This document shows positions 1-8,766 of a DNA stretch of 64,000 nucleotides, piece by piece. This DNA is from Acidobacteriaceae bacterium UBA1307 (lineage in GTDB: Bacteria; Acidobacteriota; Terriglobia; Terriglobales; Acidobacteriaceae). How positions within the stretch are numbered: the first letter of the stretch is position 1; each line of letters begins with the position of its first letter. The notes beneath the pieces are model-generated. The model searched no databases. It was not told the origin of the DNA and was given only the letters and a program-made list of their open reading frames with translations. The translations under genes were made by a program, and so were the position numbers. Location of the stretch: the NCBI GenBank assembly GCA_002307235.1, contig DBTV01000033.1:50096-114095 (forward strand), written 5' to 3'.

Positions 1-649
1 TCTTCCGCGTGCGGTGTTGCGTCCACGAGGGATTTTCGGGATACCTCGCTGCATGCGGCGAGGCCATTCATTTTTGCGGGGACACGCGCCACCGCTCCGA
101 CAGAAGTACTCTCGGAGGCGCAAGACAAGGTTGAGCACAAAATACGGCCCTCAACCTGGTGAGACGAACAAGGCAAGGTTGACTATGTCATCGATATTCA
201 GAAGCCCCCCAGCGAATATCAATGATAGAGCCGGTACAGACCCTGTTTTTTTCAAAGTTACAGTTGCCGAAAGAATAGCACTCCCCATCATTCCGCATTG
301 GGCGGCGGACCATTTTCAGCAGCGGGGAACCTACTTCATCAAGGCACCCCGAGGGGTGTGTCCGGAAAGAGACAGAACATCGCACGCAAGGTGTGGTGGT
401 TCTTCGTTATCCCATCTCTTTTGAGATGGACCATGGTTGTGGTAAATGTAGAACAGGCTTTTACGAATGCTCCAAGATAGTCTCAAACCAGAACCTATGC
501 CTATTTGTAGACTCTAGCTTTACGGTGCGTCTCAACCCATCGCGCGGATTCAACGGTCTTTTCCATGGAGTACAGGTTTTATTTCAGCCCCGGCGCCGAT
601 CTCGGATCGCTGTTGCTAGCGCAGTAGTGTACGAGCCGATGCAAGGGCC
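1..649. other. Region without a supported gene
   Basis: Several short overlapping reading frames occur on both strands, but none has a convincing ribosome binding site, a recognisable domain or a consistent codon bias. Composition is lower in GC than the genes to the right. The only clear structure is a small perfect hairpin at 412-429 (CCATCTC, loop TTTT, GAGATGG), which lacks a T-run and so is not a good terminator. The left edge may hold the tail of a gene outside the window. Confidence 0.5.
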
Positions 650-724
650 TTGGTTTTAAAAAGTCCTGCAATGCCCGCAAGCAGCGGTGCAGGACGATAT
701 TTAGCCTTGGAGGTGATGAACAGT

Positions 725-1324
725 ATGCAAATACTGGATTCAGGTTCTAGCCCATATGACGAACATTCGTTTGCAGACTCTTGTTTTGTCCAGTCCCTTC
801 AGCTAGGCGATCCTCACAGCTTTGCGGAGCTGCATCGAAGATATGGCAACACGGTTCGGGCCATCGCCATGCGGATTTTGCGCAATGCCACCGAGTCGGA
901 GGATGTGGCGCAGATTGTCTTCATGGACATCTATCGCGCGCGGGACCTCTATGATGCCAGCAAAGGCAGCCTGCGCACGTGGGTTTTGCAGTACGCCTAT
1001 CGGCGCGCCATCAACTACAAGCACGCACTGGATGCGCGCGCCTATTACCGCACGCAGGACATCGACGAGATCGATGTTCCCAGTTGCGGCGGCGTGCACT
1101 TTATTGAGGCTGCGCAGATCGTGCATCAGGCGCTCGGCAGTCTCGGCGTTGACCAGCAGACGACGTTGCGCATGATCTTTCTGGAAGGCGCGCAGATGGA
1201 GGATGTGGCGGCGCATCTGCAACAGAACGTCACCAACATTCGTCATCACTATTACCGTGGCCTGCGCAAGTTGCGTGAGGTGCTGCAACAGAAAAGGCCG
1301 CCTGAACGGCGGCCTTCTGCGTAA
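725..1324 (+). CDS. RNA polymerase sigma factor, ECF-type sigma-70
   Basis: Encodes about 199 residues with the two-domain layout of ECF sigma factors. Region 2 is seen around the segment with VFMDIYRAR and GSLRTWVLQYAYRRAINYK. Region 4 is the C-terminal helix-turn-helix with EDVAAHLQQ and IRHHYYRGLRKLREVL. It would direct core RNA polymerase to a specific promoter set. The frame is open back to 650, but a strong ribosome binding site GGAGGTGA at 709-716 lies about 10 nt before the ATG at 725, so I chose that start. No anti-sigma gene is adjacent; the nearest candidate is at 6840. The last codons contain a perfect inverted repeat that looks like a terminator for the convergent gene. Targets cannot be inferred. 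Confidence 0.9.
   Translation: MQILDSGSSPYDEHSFADSCFVQSLQLGDPHSFAELHRRYGNTVRAIAMRILRNATESEDVAQIVFMDIYRARDLYDASKGSLRTWVLQYAYRRAINYKHALDARAYYRTQDIDEIDVPSCGGVHFIEAAQIVHQALGSLGVDQQTTLRMIFLEGAQMEDVAAHLQQNVTNIRHHYYRGLRKLREVLQQKRPPERRPSA
1294..1316 (-). terminator. Rho-independent terminator of the S9 peptidase gene, inside the sigma factor 3' end
   Basis: A perfect 9-bp stem (AAGGCCGCC / GGCGGCCTT) with a 5-nt loop. Read on the minus strand it is followed by a T-rich stretch (TTTTCTGTT), so it suits the minus-strand peptidase transcript ending at 1335. On the plus strand there is no T-run. It therefore lies within the last coding codons of the convergent sigma factor gene. Confidence 0.6.
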
Positions 1325-1334
1325 CTCTGGCCTG

Positions 1335-3404
1335 CTATTGCAGGTGGCTTTCATACCAGTCCAGCACGTTCTCGAGCAGCGCTTCCTGATGGTCCAGTTC
1401 GGCAAAGACGTGCGGCTCGCGGGGAAAGCGGATCATCTTCGCTTCCTTGCCCTGGAAGCGCAGTCCGCGGTAATACTCTTCTCCCTGGCGAATCGGCACG
1501 CGATCGTCGGACTCGCCGTGCACGATGAGAGCAGGCGTCGTGCACTGGTTCAGGTGTGCCACCGGCGAGCGGTTCCAATAGAGCGCGCGGTGGGTGGCGA
1601 AGTCCTCAAGGTAGCCATCGAGAAAGCTGGGCGCAATATCGGTCGTGGTCGCCATTGAAACCAGATCGGTGACGCCGGCACCAATGACAGCGGCTTTGAA
1701 GCGGTTGGTGTGCGCGATGGTCCAGGAGGTCATGTAACCGCCATAGCTCCAGCCACCGGCAACGAGCTTGTTCTTGTCGGCGATGCCCTGTTGCAGAAGC
1801 CAGTCAACGCCGTCGATCTCATCCTGATAATCGCCGCCGCCAAGATCCTGAAAGTTGGCCTCGGCAAACTCCGGCCCCTGTCCATCGGAGCCGCGAGGAT
1901 TGGGCAGCAGAACGGCATAGCCGCGCGAGGCCAGCAACTGCGCCCAGTCGTGCCAGGAACCGAGCCAGCCCGATTCCCACACGCCCTCGGGTCCGCCGTG
2001 AAACTGCACGAGCGTCTTGTACTGCTTGCCTGCCTCGTACCCTGCGGGCAGAATCAGAACGCCGGCGATGGTGCGTCCGTCACGACTGCTCTTCCACTCC
2101 ACCTCCTTCACCGTGCCCAGCTTCCACTGGCTTACCTGAGGATTGGTTTCGGTCAGGGTTTGCCAACGGCCGGCGCTGAGCGTGGTTACCTCGGCCGGAT
2201 GCGTGGATGTGCCGGTGGCAAAGGCAACCAGGCTGCTATCGCGCGAAAGCGAGTAGTCGCGCAGACCGCCCTCGTGCCGGGCACGAATGTTGGCCTTGCC
2301 CGTGGCGAGGTCGACATCGGCGAAGACCTCGGTGGTGAGCCGCACTCCGTTCACCGTCAGATGTTTTCCGTCGCTGCTCCACTGCGCATTGGACCAGGTG
2401 ACGGGCAGGTTGGCGCCAATCTGCGCCTCTTTGGCAGTGCGCAGGTCATAGAGAATCGGCAGCCCGGTGATGGTCAGCCTGGTCATCTTGCTGAAGCTCA
2501 GATGCTCGCCATCCGGTGACCAGTGCACGCTGGCCGATGCGGCGTGCTCGGCAAGAGTCTTCTCCACCTCGCCGGTGCCGGCATCGAGAATCTGCACCTT
2601 TGAAACGCGCCAAAAATCGTCGAGCCGGGGCGTGGGAGCAATGCGCGCAACAAAATGCTTGCCATCCGGTGACCAGTCAAAGTCGCAGAGATTGCGATCG
2701 CCGAGCGTGACCAGCCGCGCGGTGTGCGAGGCAAGATCGTAGACATAGAGCCGCGCAAAGCGGTAGTCGGCATCAACCTGCCAGTCGTCGATCTTCTTTT
2801 CCTTTTTCTCGGCCTGAGCCTTGGTGTCGGTGTCGTCGCGCAGAAAGGCGATCTGGCTGCCATCGGGCGACCATTTGAACTCCTTGATCTCACCGGGCAG
2901 ATTGGTCAGGGGCAGAGCCTCGCCGCCATTCGGAGAGATGAGCCACAACTGGCGGCCCTGCGGCTTGTCCTTCGCGGCGGATTCTTTGGTTGCCTCGACC
3001 AGCTCCGGACGGCTTTCGATGCGGGCGAGGGCAAAGGGAAAGGGCGAGTCGCCGTGCAGAAGAATGGGATTTTTGCGCGTGGACAGAAAGGCCAACTGCT
3101 TGCCGTCGGGCGACCAGCGGGGTGCATTGTCAACGCCGTCGCTGTGCGTCAATCTGTGTGCGCTGCCGGTCTGCCCCGTGTTGACGAGCCAGAGACTCTG
3201 CACCTTGGCATTGATGGCCGGCTGCGGCGTCTGCACCGAATAGGCGATCTGCTTTCCGTCGGGGGAAAGCTGCACCTCGGCGACTTTTTTCAGCGTCACG
3301 ATCTCACGCGGAGCGATCGCATGCTGCTGGCCCAGAGCGCACAGCGGCATCGAAAGCAGAACAGCGGAAAGCACGAAGGAACGAGTTGTCATCCAGTACC
3401 TCAT
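1335..3404 (-). CDS. Secreted S9 family peptidase (prolyl oligopeptidase / acylaminoacyl-peptidase type)
   Basis: A 689-residue serine peptidase with an N-terminal signal peptide ending near ALGQQ. Residues ~25-400 form a TolB/PD40-like beta-propeller with repeated WSPDGKQ-type blades. The C-terminal ~250 residues are the alpha/beta-hydrolase domain. The catalytic triad is visible: Ser553 in GGWSYGGY, Asp633 in GESDDRVP and His665 in REPHVF. It probably cleaves oligopeptides in the periplasm, with the propeller limiting substrate size. A second in-frame ATG four codons downstream (MTTRSF) is also possible. It lies 95 nt downstream of TonB receptor 1 on the same strand, with a terminator-like hairpin between them, so co-transcription would be partial. 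Confidence 0.93.
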   Translation of the reverse strand: MRYWMTTRSFVLSAVLLSMPLCALGQQHAIAPREIVTLKKVAEVQLSPDGKQIAYSVQTPQPAINAKVQSLWLVNTGQTGSAHRLTHSDGVDNAPRWSPDGKQLAFLSTRKNPILLHGDSPFPFALARIESRPELVEATKESAAKDKPQGRQLWLISPNGGEALPLTNLPGEIKEFKWSPDGSQIAFLRDDTDTKAQAEKKEKKIDDWQVDADYRFARLYVYDLASHTARLVTLGDRNLCDFDWSPDGKHFVARIAPTPRLDDFWRVSKVQILDAGTGEVEKTLAEHAASASVHWSPDGEHLSFSKMTRLTITGLPILYDLRTAKEAQIGANLPVTWSNAQWSSDGKHLTVNGVRLTTEVFADVDLATGKANIRARHEGGLRDYSLSRDSSLVAFATGTSTHPAEVTTLSAGRWQTLTETNPQVSQWKLGTVKEVEWKSSRDGRTIAGVLILPAGYEAGKQYKTLVQFHGGPEGVWESGWLGSWHDWAQLLASRGYAVLLPNPRGSDGQGPEFAEANFQDLGGGDYQDEIDGVDWLLQQGIADKNKLVAGGWSYGGYMTSWTIAHTNRFKAAVIGAGVTDLVSMATTTDIAPSFLDGYLEDFATHRALYWNRSPVAHLNQCTTPALIVHGESDDRVPIRQGEEYYRGLRFQGKEAKMIRFPREPHVFAELDHQEALLENVLDWYESHLQ

Positions 3405-3433
3405 CGATCAAAAAAAAGTGAAAACAGAAAAAG

Positions 3434-3469
3434 GGTAAAAATGGGGTGCCCGCAAGAACGGACACCCCA
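3434..3469 (-). terminator. Terminator-like hairpin after TonB receptor 1
   Basis: GGGGTG at 3444-3449 pairs with CACCCC at 3464-3469 (stem extended by CCG/CGG with one mismatch). On the minus strand it is followed by CATTTTTACC, a T-run. It separates TonB receptor 1 from the downstream S9 peptidase gene and may attenuate read-through. Confidence 0.55.
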
Positions 3470-3499
3470 CGGCGTTGGTCGTCATGATGCGGACAGCAT

Positions 3500-6400
3500 C
3501 TAGAACTGGTACTTGACCGCAAACTGCACCTGACGCGCCGTGCCGAAGCCAAGCGTGTTGCCGAAGGTGCTTGAGATGGTGCCGAAGGTGGCCGAGGTCG
3601 GCGTCCAGGCGACATTCGGAAAACCAAAGTTGGCGTGGTTGAGCAGGTTGAAGATCTCCGCGCGGAACTGGATGTTCTGACGACCGCTCAGATGCGTGTC
3701 CTTCAAGGCGGCAAAGTCGATCTGCGTGAACTTGGCACCATAGACGGTGTTTCGACGCGAGTTGCCGAAGGTTCCCGTCGCAGGCCTGGACCAGGCCGAA
3801 CGATTCAGATAGGTCACGTAGCCGTTCGAGTCCAGCGTGCGGGTCACGTAGCGAGAGGCGCCCGCAACCACATCGGGCCGCTGGTTGGTGTAGTTCAGGT
3901 TGCCATAGGTGTTGATGCCCGACATGGCCACGCTCGAGGTGACGCCACTGCGAAGAATGCCGAGACTGTTGATGCTCCAGCCAGAGGCCAGCGTGGTGAC
4001 TACCGGAATGTTGCGGCCCAGCAGGGCATGGCCCTTGCCGATGGGCAACTGATAGTTGAGGCTGTAGCTGAGGTTGTGGCGAATGTCGCCTGAACCATTG
4101 CCGCGCTCCGCCTTCAGATCGTCGTTGTTCTGCGGATTGCTGCTGTACAGGCCCTGATCCTGCACGTCGTCGATGACATGGCCCCAGCTATAGTTGGCCG
4201 TGGCGTTCAACTGTTTGCCGATCCGCTGCTTGTACTGGAGCTGGAATCCGTTGTAACCGCTGAAGCCGTTGTTGTTTTCAAGATAGATGCTGCCGAAGGC
4301 GGTATTCGGGCGCACCGTCTGGTTCTTCTTGTAGAGATTGATATCGGTGCGACGCCATAGGTTGACGCCGTGGTTGCCCACATAGCCGACCTGCACGGCC
4401 GCGCCGCGGCCCAGATCCTGTGCCACGCTCAGGTTCCACTGCGTGGTGTAGATATCGGGCTTGCTGGTCGGAAAGCCATAACCGGTGGGCGTGATCGCCG
4501 TCGCGGAGGCAACGTAGCTGGCATAAGGATAAGAGAGGCCCGGGTTGGCGGTCTGCGTCAGCGTCCAGTTTCCACTGATGGTGTTCAGCGGCACATAATA
4601 GGCGCCAAAGCCCACCGGATAGGCCTGATAAAAGATGCCCGTTCCCAGCTTGACCACGGTCCTGGTCAGCGGCGACCAGGAGAAACCAAGGCGCGGCGAG
4701 AAGTCCCGGAAGTTGGTGTTGAAGTAAGGCTGTCCCTTGCTCATCAAGGCGCCGGTACGCGGATCGAAGGCCTGCGTGCCGTCATCCTTGTCGTGCGGAT
4801 CGGTGGCCCAGTCATAGCGCAATCCATAGTTGACCACAAAGTTCTGTGCGAGCTGCCAACTGTCTTGCAGATAGCCGCCCACCTGTGTGGCGCGTGTGCC
4901 GTGGCCCGGATCGCCGGCGCTCTGCGTAACCTGCAGAACCGTGTTGGCCTCGAAGGCCGCGATGCTGGCATAGGAGACGCTGGCCGTCGTAATGTTCTTG
5001 CGGTTGATCTGAATGCGGTAAACGGTCGCGCCGCCCTTGAGGGTGTGGCGTCCGTGAACCAGCGTGAGATTGTCGCCCCACTGGTAGCTGTTGTTGTTTG
5101 AGATCGAATCGCCGCGCGAGCCGACCACCGCATCAACGCCGCTGATGGAGATCTGTGGAAGATCTTCGGCCGACTCAATGCGGCTGGCCCAGCGTTGCAG
5201 GCCAATCAGAGCATCGTTGATCACATGCGAATTGAAGATGTGCTGCTCGTGAACGGCAATGTTGGTGGTGCGCAGCGGCACGGACTGATGATCGCTGAGG
5301 CCGAGCGCTGTGGTGGTTACGCCGAACAGCGGACCGGCCGTGTAGGAATCGTTCACATTCACGCGAACAAAGAAGGGATCGTTCGGCGTGAACTTGTGAT
5401 CGATGCGAATGCTGCCGGTGTTTTCGGTGACCTGTGTGTTTGAAACCGTTTTGTAGATCACCGTCGAGGCCGTGGTGGTGCTGGCAACGGTCGGCATGGC
5501 GTTCAGAATCGGAGCCAGCTCCGGGTGCGCGGCGAGCGCGATGCTGCGGGCAGAGTTGCTGAGCACGCTGCCGGTGCCGATGATGCCGATGGTCTGGCGC
5601 GAACCCTCGTAATTGCCGAAGAAGAAGGTGCGATCCCGATAGAGCGGACCCGAAAGATTGCCACCGAAATCGTTGAAGCGGAAACGCGGCTTGGTATCCC
5701 GCGCAAAGTAGTTATGCGCATCGAGGGCTTCGTTGCGGAAGTAGTCGTAGGTGGTTCCATGCAGCAGATTGCTGCCCGATTTGGTGACGATGTTGACGAG
5801 CGAGCCGGCCGCGCGGCCGTACTCGGCCGGGTAACCGCTGGTCTGTGCGCGGAACTCCTGAATGGTTTCAAGCGAGCCGGTGAGCAGACGCGCGCCGCGC
5901 TCGAAGCCGTTGGCCATGTACGGTTGATCGACGCGCGAGGCATCGACGCCATCGACGGAGAACTGATTGTGCACCGTGTGCGCGCCGTCGAAGCTGATGT
6001 CGGAGATGTAGCGGCTGCGAGCCACCGCACCCGGCGTGATCAGGCTCAAACGCGCGTAATCGCGACCGTTGACGGGCAGGCTATCGAGCTGCTTTTCCGT
6101 GACGGTATCGCCAATCGAGGTCGAGGTCTTGTCGAGAGCAAGGGAAACCTCTTCGGCACTGACCTCGACGGTCTCCGCGCTTTTCCCGATGGAAAGCGTC
6201 ACATTCGCGCTGGAGGAGCTTGCCGCATTCAGTCGAAACGGACCGACCGACTGCGATTGAAAACCCGCCGCGGCAATGCGTACGGTGTACTCGTCGGCTT
6301 CCAGATTGGGGAAGCTGTAGAAGCCGTGATCGTCGGTTTGTGTCGTGCGTTCGTAGCCCTTGGTGCTGCTGCGCACCGTAACCTGCGCACCGGCAACGAC

Positions 6401-6514
6401 GGCCTTCGATGCGTCCTGCACGGTTCCTGACAGGCCGCTAAAGGTCTGCGCCCAAAGGCCGACACTGGCCAGCAGCAGGAACAGAGGAAGAATCAAAATC
6501 ATTTTTTTATTCAA
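3500..6514 (-). CDS. TonB-dependent outer membrane receptor, Oar-like, with carboxypeptidase-regulatory-like domain (receptor 1)
   Basis: A 1004-residue outer membrane protein. A signal peptide (ILPLFLLLASVGLWAQ) is followed at ~25-115 by a carboxypeptidase-regulatory-like beta-sandwich (SGTVQDASKAVVAGAQV). Next come a plug domain (LPVNGRDYARLSLITPG, SVDGVDASRVDQPYM) and a long barrel ending in the aromatic C-terminal strand FAVKYQF. It would import a large, unknown substrate using TonB energy. The best start is TTG at 6514, five nt after AAGGAGAG; an ATG at 6502 is also in frame but too far from that site. It is divergent from the small anti-sigma-like gene at 6840. No neighbour identifies the substrate. 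Confidence 0.93.
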   Translation of the reverse strand: MNKKMILILPLFLLLASVGLWAQTFSGLSGTVQDASKAVVAGAQVTVRSSTKGYERTTQTDDHGFYSFPNLEADEYTVRIAAAGFQSQSVGPFRLNAASSSSANVTLSIGKSAETVEVSAEEVSLALDKTSTSIGDTVTEKQLDSLPVNGRDYARLSLITPGAVARSRYISDISFDGAHTVHNQFSVDGVDASRVDQPYMANGFERGARLLTGSLETIQEFRAQTSGYPAEYGRAAGSLVNIVTKSGSNLLHGTTYDYFRNEALDAHNYFARDTKPRFRFNDFGGNLSGPLYRDRTFFFGNYEGSRQTIGIIGTGSVLSNSARSIALAAHPELAPILNAMPTVASTTTASTVIYKTVSNTQVTENTGSIRIDHKFTPNDPFFVRVNVNDSYTAGPLFGVTTTALGLSDHQSVPLRTTNIAVHEQHIFNSHVINDALIGLQRWASRIESAEDLPQISISGVDAVVGSRGDSISNNNSYQWGDNLTLVHGRHTLKGGATVYRIQINRKNITTASVSYASIAAFEANTVLQVTQSAGDPGHGTRATQVGGYLQDSWQLAQNFVVNYGLRYDWATDPHDKDDGTQAFDPRTGALMSKGQPYFNTNFRDFSPRLGFSWSPLTRTVVKLGTGIFYQAYPVGFGAYYVPLNTISGNWTLTQTANPGLSYPYASYVASATAITPTGYGFPTSKPDIYTTQWNLSVAQDLGRGAAVQVGYVGNHGVNLWRRTDINLYKKNQTVRPNTAFGSIYLENNNGFSGYNGFQLQYKQRIGKQLNATANYSWGHVIDDVQDQGLYSSNPQNNDDLKAERGNGSGDIRHNLSYSLNYQLPIGKGHALLGRNIPVVTTLASGWSINSLGILRSGVTSSVAMSGINTYGNLNYTNQRPDVVAGASRYVTRTLDSNGYVTYLNRSAWSRPATGTFGNSRRNTVYGAKFTQIDFAALKDTHLSGRQNIQFRAEIFNLLNHANFGFPNVAWTPTSATFGTISSTFGNTLGFGTARQVQFAVKYQF

Positions 6515-6839
6515 GCGAGCTCTCCTTCAAAAAAAGCCGGAGCCGCCCTGCACTCTACGTACGCAGAACCGCGCCGGAAAATTCATCAGCTACTTGTCTA
6601 TGCAGGCGTGTGTCCTGTTTTGTACCAGAAAAAATTATTTTTCTGCCGTGGCACAAAGATCGCCCGGCCCCTGTATATCTCTACAGACCCCCTTGATTCT
6701 GAAGGTCGGAAGAGTCTTTTTTCTTCAGATAAAATTTGCTGCAAAAATTCGAAAAAAATGTTGGGGCATCAACTTGCGCGGCCCTGCCAACGTCCAATAG
6801 ATTGACGATGGATCTTTTTCGCAGGATGGAGCACGTTCG
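6515..6839. other. Divergent intergenic region, receptor 1 / anti-sigma-like gene
   Basis: AT-richer spacer between two divergent genes, expected to hold both promoters. The receptor 1 ribosome binding site lies at its left edge. I see no convincing RNA gene or long inverted repeat here. Short frames on both strands lack support. Confidence 0.4.
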
Positions 6840-7100
6840 TTGACAAACCATACGAACCAGCATGAAGAGTTCGAGGAACTTTGTAGTTTGGCGGCGGGAG
6901 GATTCGCTTCTGCCGCCGAACTTGCACGGCTTGAGAACCATCTCAAGGATTGTTCCTCGTGCCTGAAGTTCTTTCAGGAGATGACAGAGATGACCAGCCT
7001 GCTCCGCCTGCAGGCTGAGGCCATCTTTACACCGGACGCTGCGATGGACGCCGCCGAAAATTCTCACCCCTCGTCCAATAAAAACTGCAGCGGGAGATGA
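6840..7100 (+). CDS. Small zinc-finger anti-sigma-like protein, possibly truncated
   Basis: Encodes 86 residues with an N-terminal segment (FEELCSLAAGGFASAAELARL, then HLKDCSSC) resembling the Cys/His-xxx-Cys-xx-Cys zinc-binding region of anti-sigma factors and of acidobacterial membrane sensors that share it. Those proteins normally continue with a membrane segment and output domain; here the frame stops after a short tail. The start is a TTG with AGGATGGAG shortly upstream; no in-frame ATG exists back to the stop at 6798. Moving out of frame in the AAAAA run at ~7079-7083 would continue into KLQREMILSQLSDSAYN, so it may be a remnant of a longer gene. Function as an anti-sigma factor is inferred from the motif only. 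Confidence 0.5.
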   Translation: MTNHTNQHEEFEELCSLAAGGFASAAELARLENHLKDCSSCLKFFQEMTEMTSLLRLQAEAIFTPDAAMDAAENSHPSSNKNCSGR

Positions 7101-7132
7101 TCCTCTCGCAGCTTTCTGACTCCGCATACAAC

Positions 7133-8701
7133 TCAGCGTTGCACGGCGAGCTCCGCAGTGCCGATTTTGCCGTTATGCGCATCGCGCACCACGACGCGAA
7201 TGCGCCGGGTGCCGACCGGTTGCGGCAGATGGAGCAGGAAGACCGCCTGCTGGTCAGGGTTCTTCACCTCGCCTTGCACCCGCGCCACCAACTCCCTGGA
7301 GGTGTGCGCCAGAGCCTTGCCCTTTGCGTTGAAGGCTACGCTGAGTACGGTGATCTCCGCCTGATATTTTCCGTCGCTGGCCGGCGTCCATGCCAGTGTT
7401 CCGGCCGTGGTCTTCAGCGTGAGCGCATCGCCCGCGCCTGATTCGAGCGAGGCATTCACGCCGCTATAAGGCAGCGTGGCCAGCGCGGCGCTGCCCATCT
7501 CTTCTTCGAGCAATGTGCGCAGAGCGTGTGCCTGATTCCTGACGGCATCAAAGACATCCTCTTCGCCGTTGCCGACATAGTATCCGTTGCGCGTGGTCGC
7601 GATCAGATTCGGATCCTTGAGCGCGACATGGATGCGGCGATAGGCGCCCGGCGTCTCCGCATGATTGGTGGGCGCATACGAGAGCGCATAAAAGGTCGCA
7701 CCTTCTTCGGCGGCCTCGCGCAACTCGCGGTCCACATCGTTGCGGTCGTAAAAGGCCTGCCCGCCGGTGGCCGGAGCCAGCGTAGAGAACTTGATTTCGT
7801 CTGCAAAGGGCTGGCCGTCGGTGCGGCTTTCAAACTCGGTCAACTCCTCGGGTGTGGCGACAAAACCGCGCGTGAGCAGATTGGCCGCCGGGTCGATGGT
7901 GTAGAGGGTCATGCGCGTATCCATCAACTCGCGCGTCAGCCGCTCGATGGCGTGTTGCATCACATCGATCGAGGCATTGTCGAGCAGCAGCAGATTGACG
8001 GCCGGGAATCCCTTGCCGACCCAGATCACCGATTTGCGCCCCTGCGCGCCGCGCGCGGCCACTGCGATCTGATGCAGAGAGTTCAGCGAGAGCGCTGTGC
8101 GCTCATAGGCGCCGGAGCTGTTCGCGCCGCTCTGCATGGATTTGAGGGGAAGTTCGGGAAAGTGTTTTTTGAGCGCCAGCCGCAGCGCTTCGCGGTCTTG
8201 CGTGTAATCTTCGACCACCTGAAAGTGCGTGTTGGTGACGGCCAGCAGCGTCGTCGGCTGGGCAAGAATCGCCGGCTGCGCGTCCAGATATTTTTCCATC
8301 TTCTGGCGCGCGAAGGCCATGTCTTCAAAGCTGCTATTCAGCTCATCGAGAATGAGAATGGTGATGGGCGCGGCCCCGATCCTGGCCAACTCGCCGGAGT
8401 TGTGCACGAGCGCCTGCTTCGGCGCGAGGTGCGGCGTGGGCGCATCGAAGCTGGTGATGCGCTGCGGCACTTTGTCCTCGTACACCGTGAAATCGCCCGG
8501 CGAGAGATGGGTGACAAGGTTGCCTTTTTTATCTTTCACCACCACATCGAGCAGAACACGCTGCGTCGTGACACGCAGCGTGTAAGAGGAATCCTGTGTT
8601 CGATCGCTCTGCGCCTGAAGAAGGGGCGCCAATGCTGCCAGCAGGATTGCGCACGGCAGCATGGAGAAAGACCTCCGCCTACAAAATTTCATGGTTGTCA
8701 T
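7133..8701 (-). CDS. VWFA-related secreted protein (acidobacterial VWFA family)
   Basis: About 522 residues with a signal peptide (FSMLPCAILLAALAPLLQAQ). The N-terminal block with LRVTTQRVLLDVVVKDKKGN and LSPGDFTVYEDKVPQ is typical of the acidobacterial VWFA-related proteins. A von Willebrand A-type domain follows (ITILILDELNSS, then KSVIWVGKGFP). These proteins are exported, and their role is unknown beyond probable protein or metal-ion contacts. The reading frame extends to 9016, but the extension overlaps the upstream gene. GAGGAAAATG supports the start at 8701 or the ATG at 8692. It is the last gene of a minus-strand set, 65 nt after the NHL/Ig gene. Confidence 0.85.
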   Translation of the reverse strand: MTTMKFCRRRSFSMLPCAILLAALAPLLQAQSDRTQDSSYTLRVTTQRVLLDVVVKDKKGNLVTHLSPGDFTVYEDKVPQRITSFDAPTPHLAPKQALVHNSGELARIGAAPITILILDELNSSFEDMAFARQKMEKYLDAQPAILAQPTTLLAVTNTHFQVVEDYTQDREALRLALKKHFPELPLKSMQSGANSSGAYERTALSLNSLHQIAVAARGAQGRKSVIWVGKGFPAVNLLLLDNASIDVMQHAIERLTRELMDTRMTLYTIDPAANLLTRGFVATPEELTEFESRTDGQPFADEIKFSTLAPATGGQAFYDRNDVDRELREAAEEGATFYALSYAPTNHAETPGAYRRIHVALKDPNLIATTRNGYYVGNGEEDVFDAVRNQAHALRTLLEEEMGSAALATLPYSGVNASLESGAGDALTLKTTAGTLAWTPASDGKYQAEITVLSVAFNAKGKALAHTSRELVARVQGEVKNPDQQAVFLLHLPQPVGTRRIRVVVRDAHNGKIGTAELAVQR

Positions 8702-8766
8702 TTTCCTCGATTCTAATTTCACCGGCGAGAAGAGGCACGAGGCGATCTTCGCGCCGGCGGAAAGAG

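Noticed and set aside
14..659. Short plus-strand frames at the left edge
   Set aside because: No ribosome binding site or recognisable sequence; the frames overlap one another.
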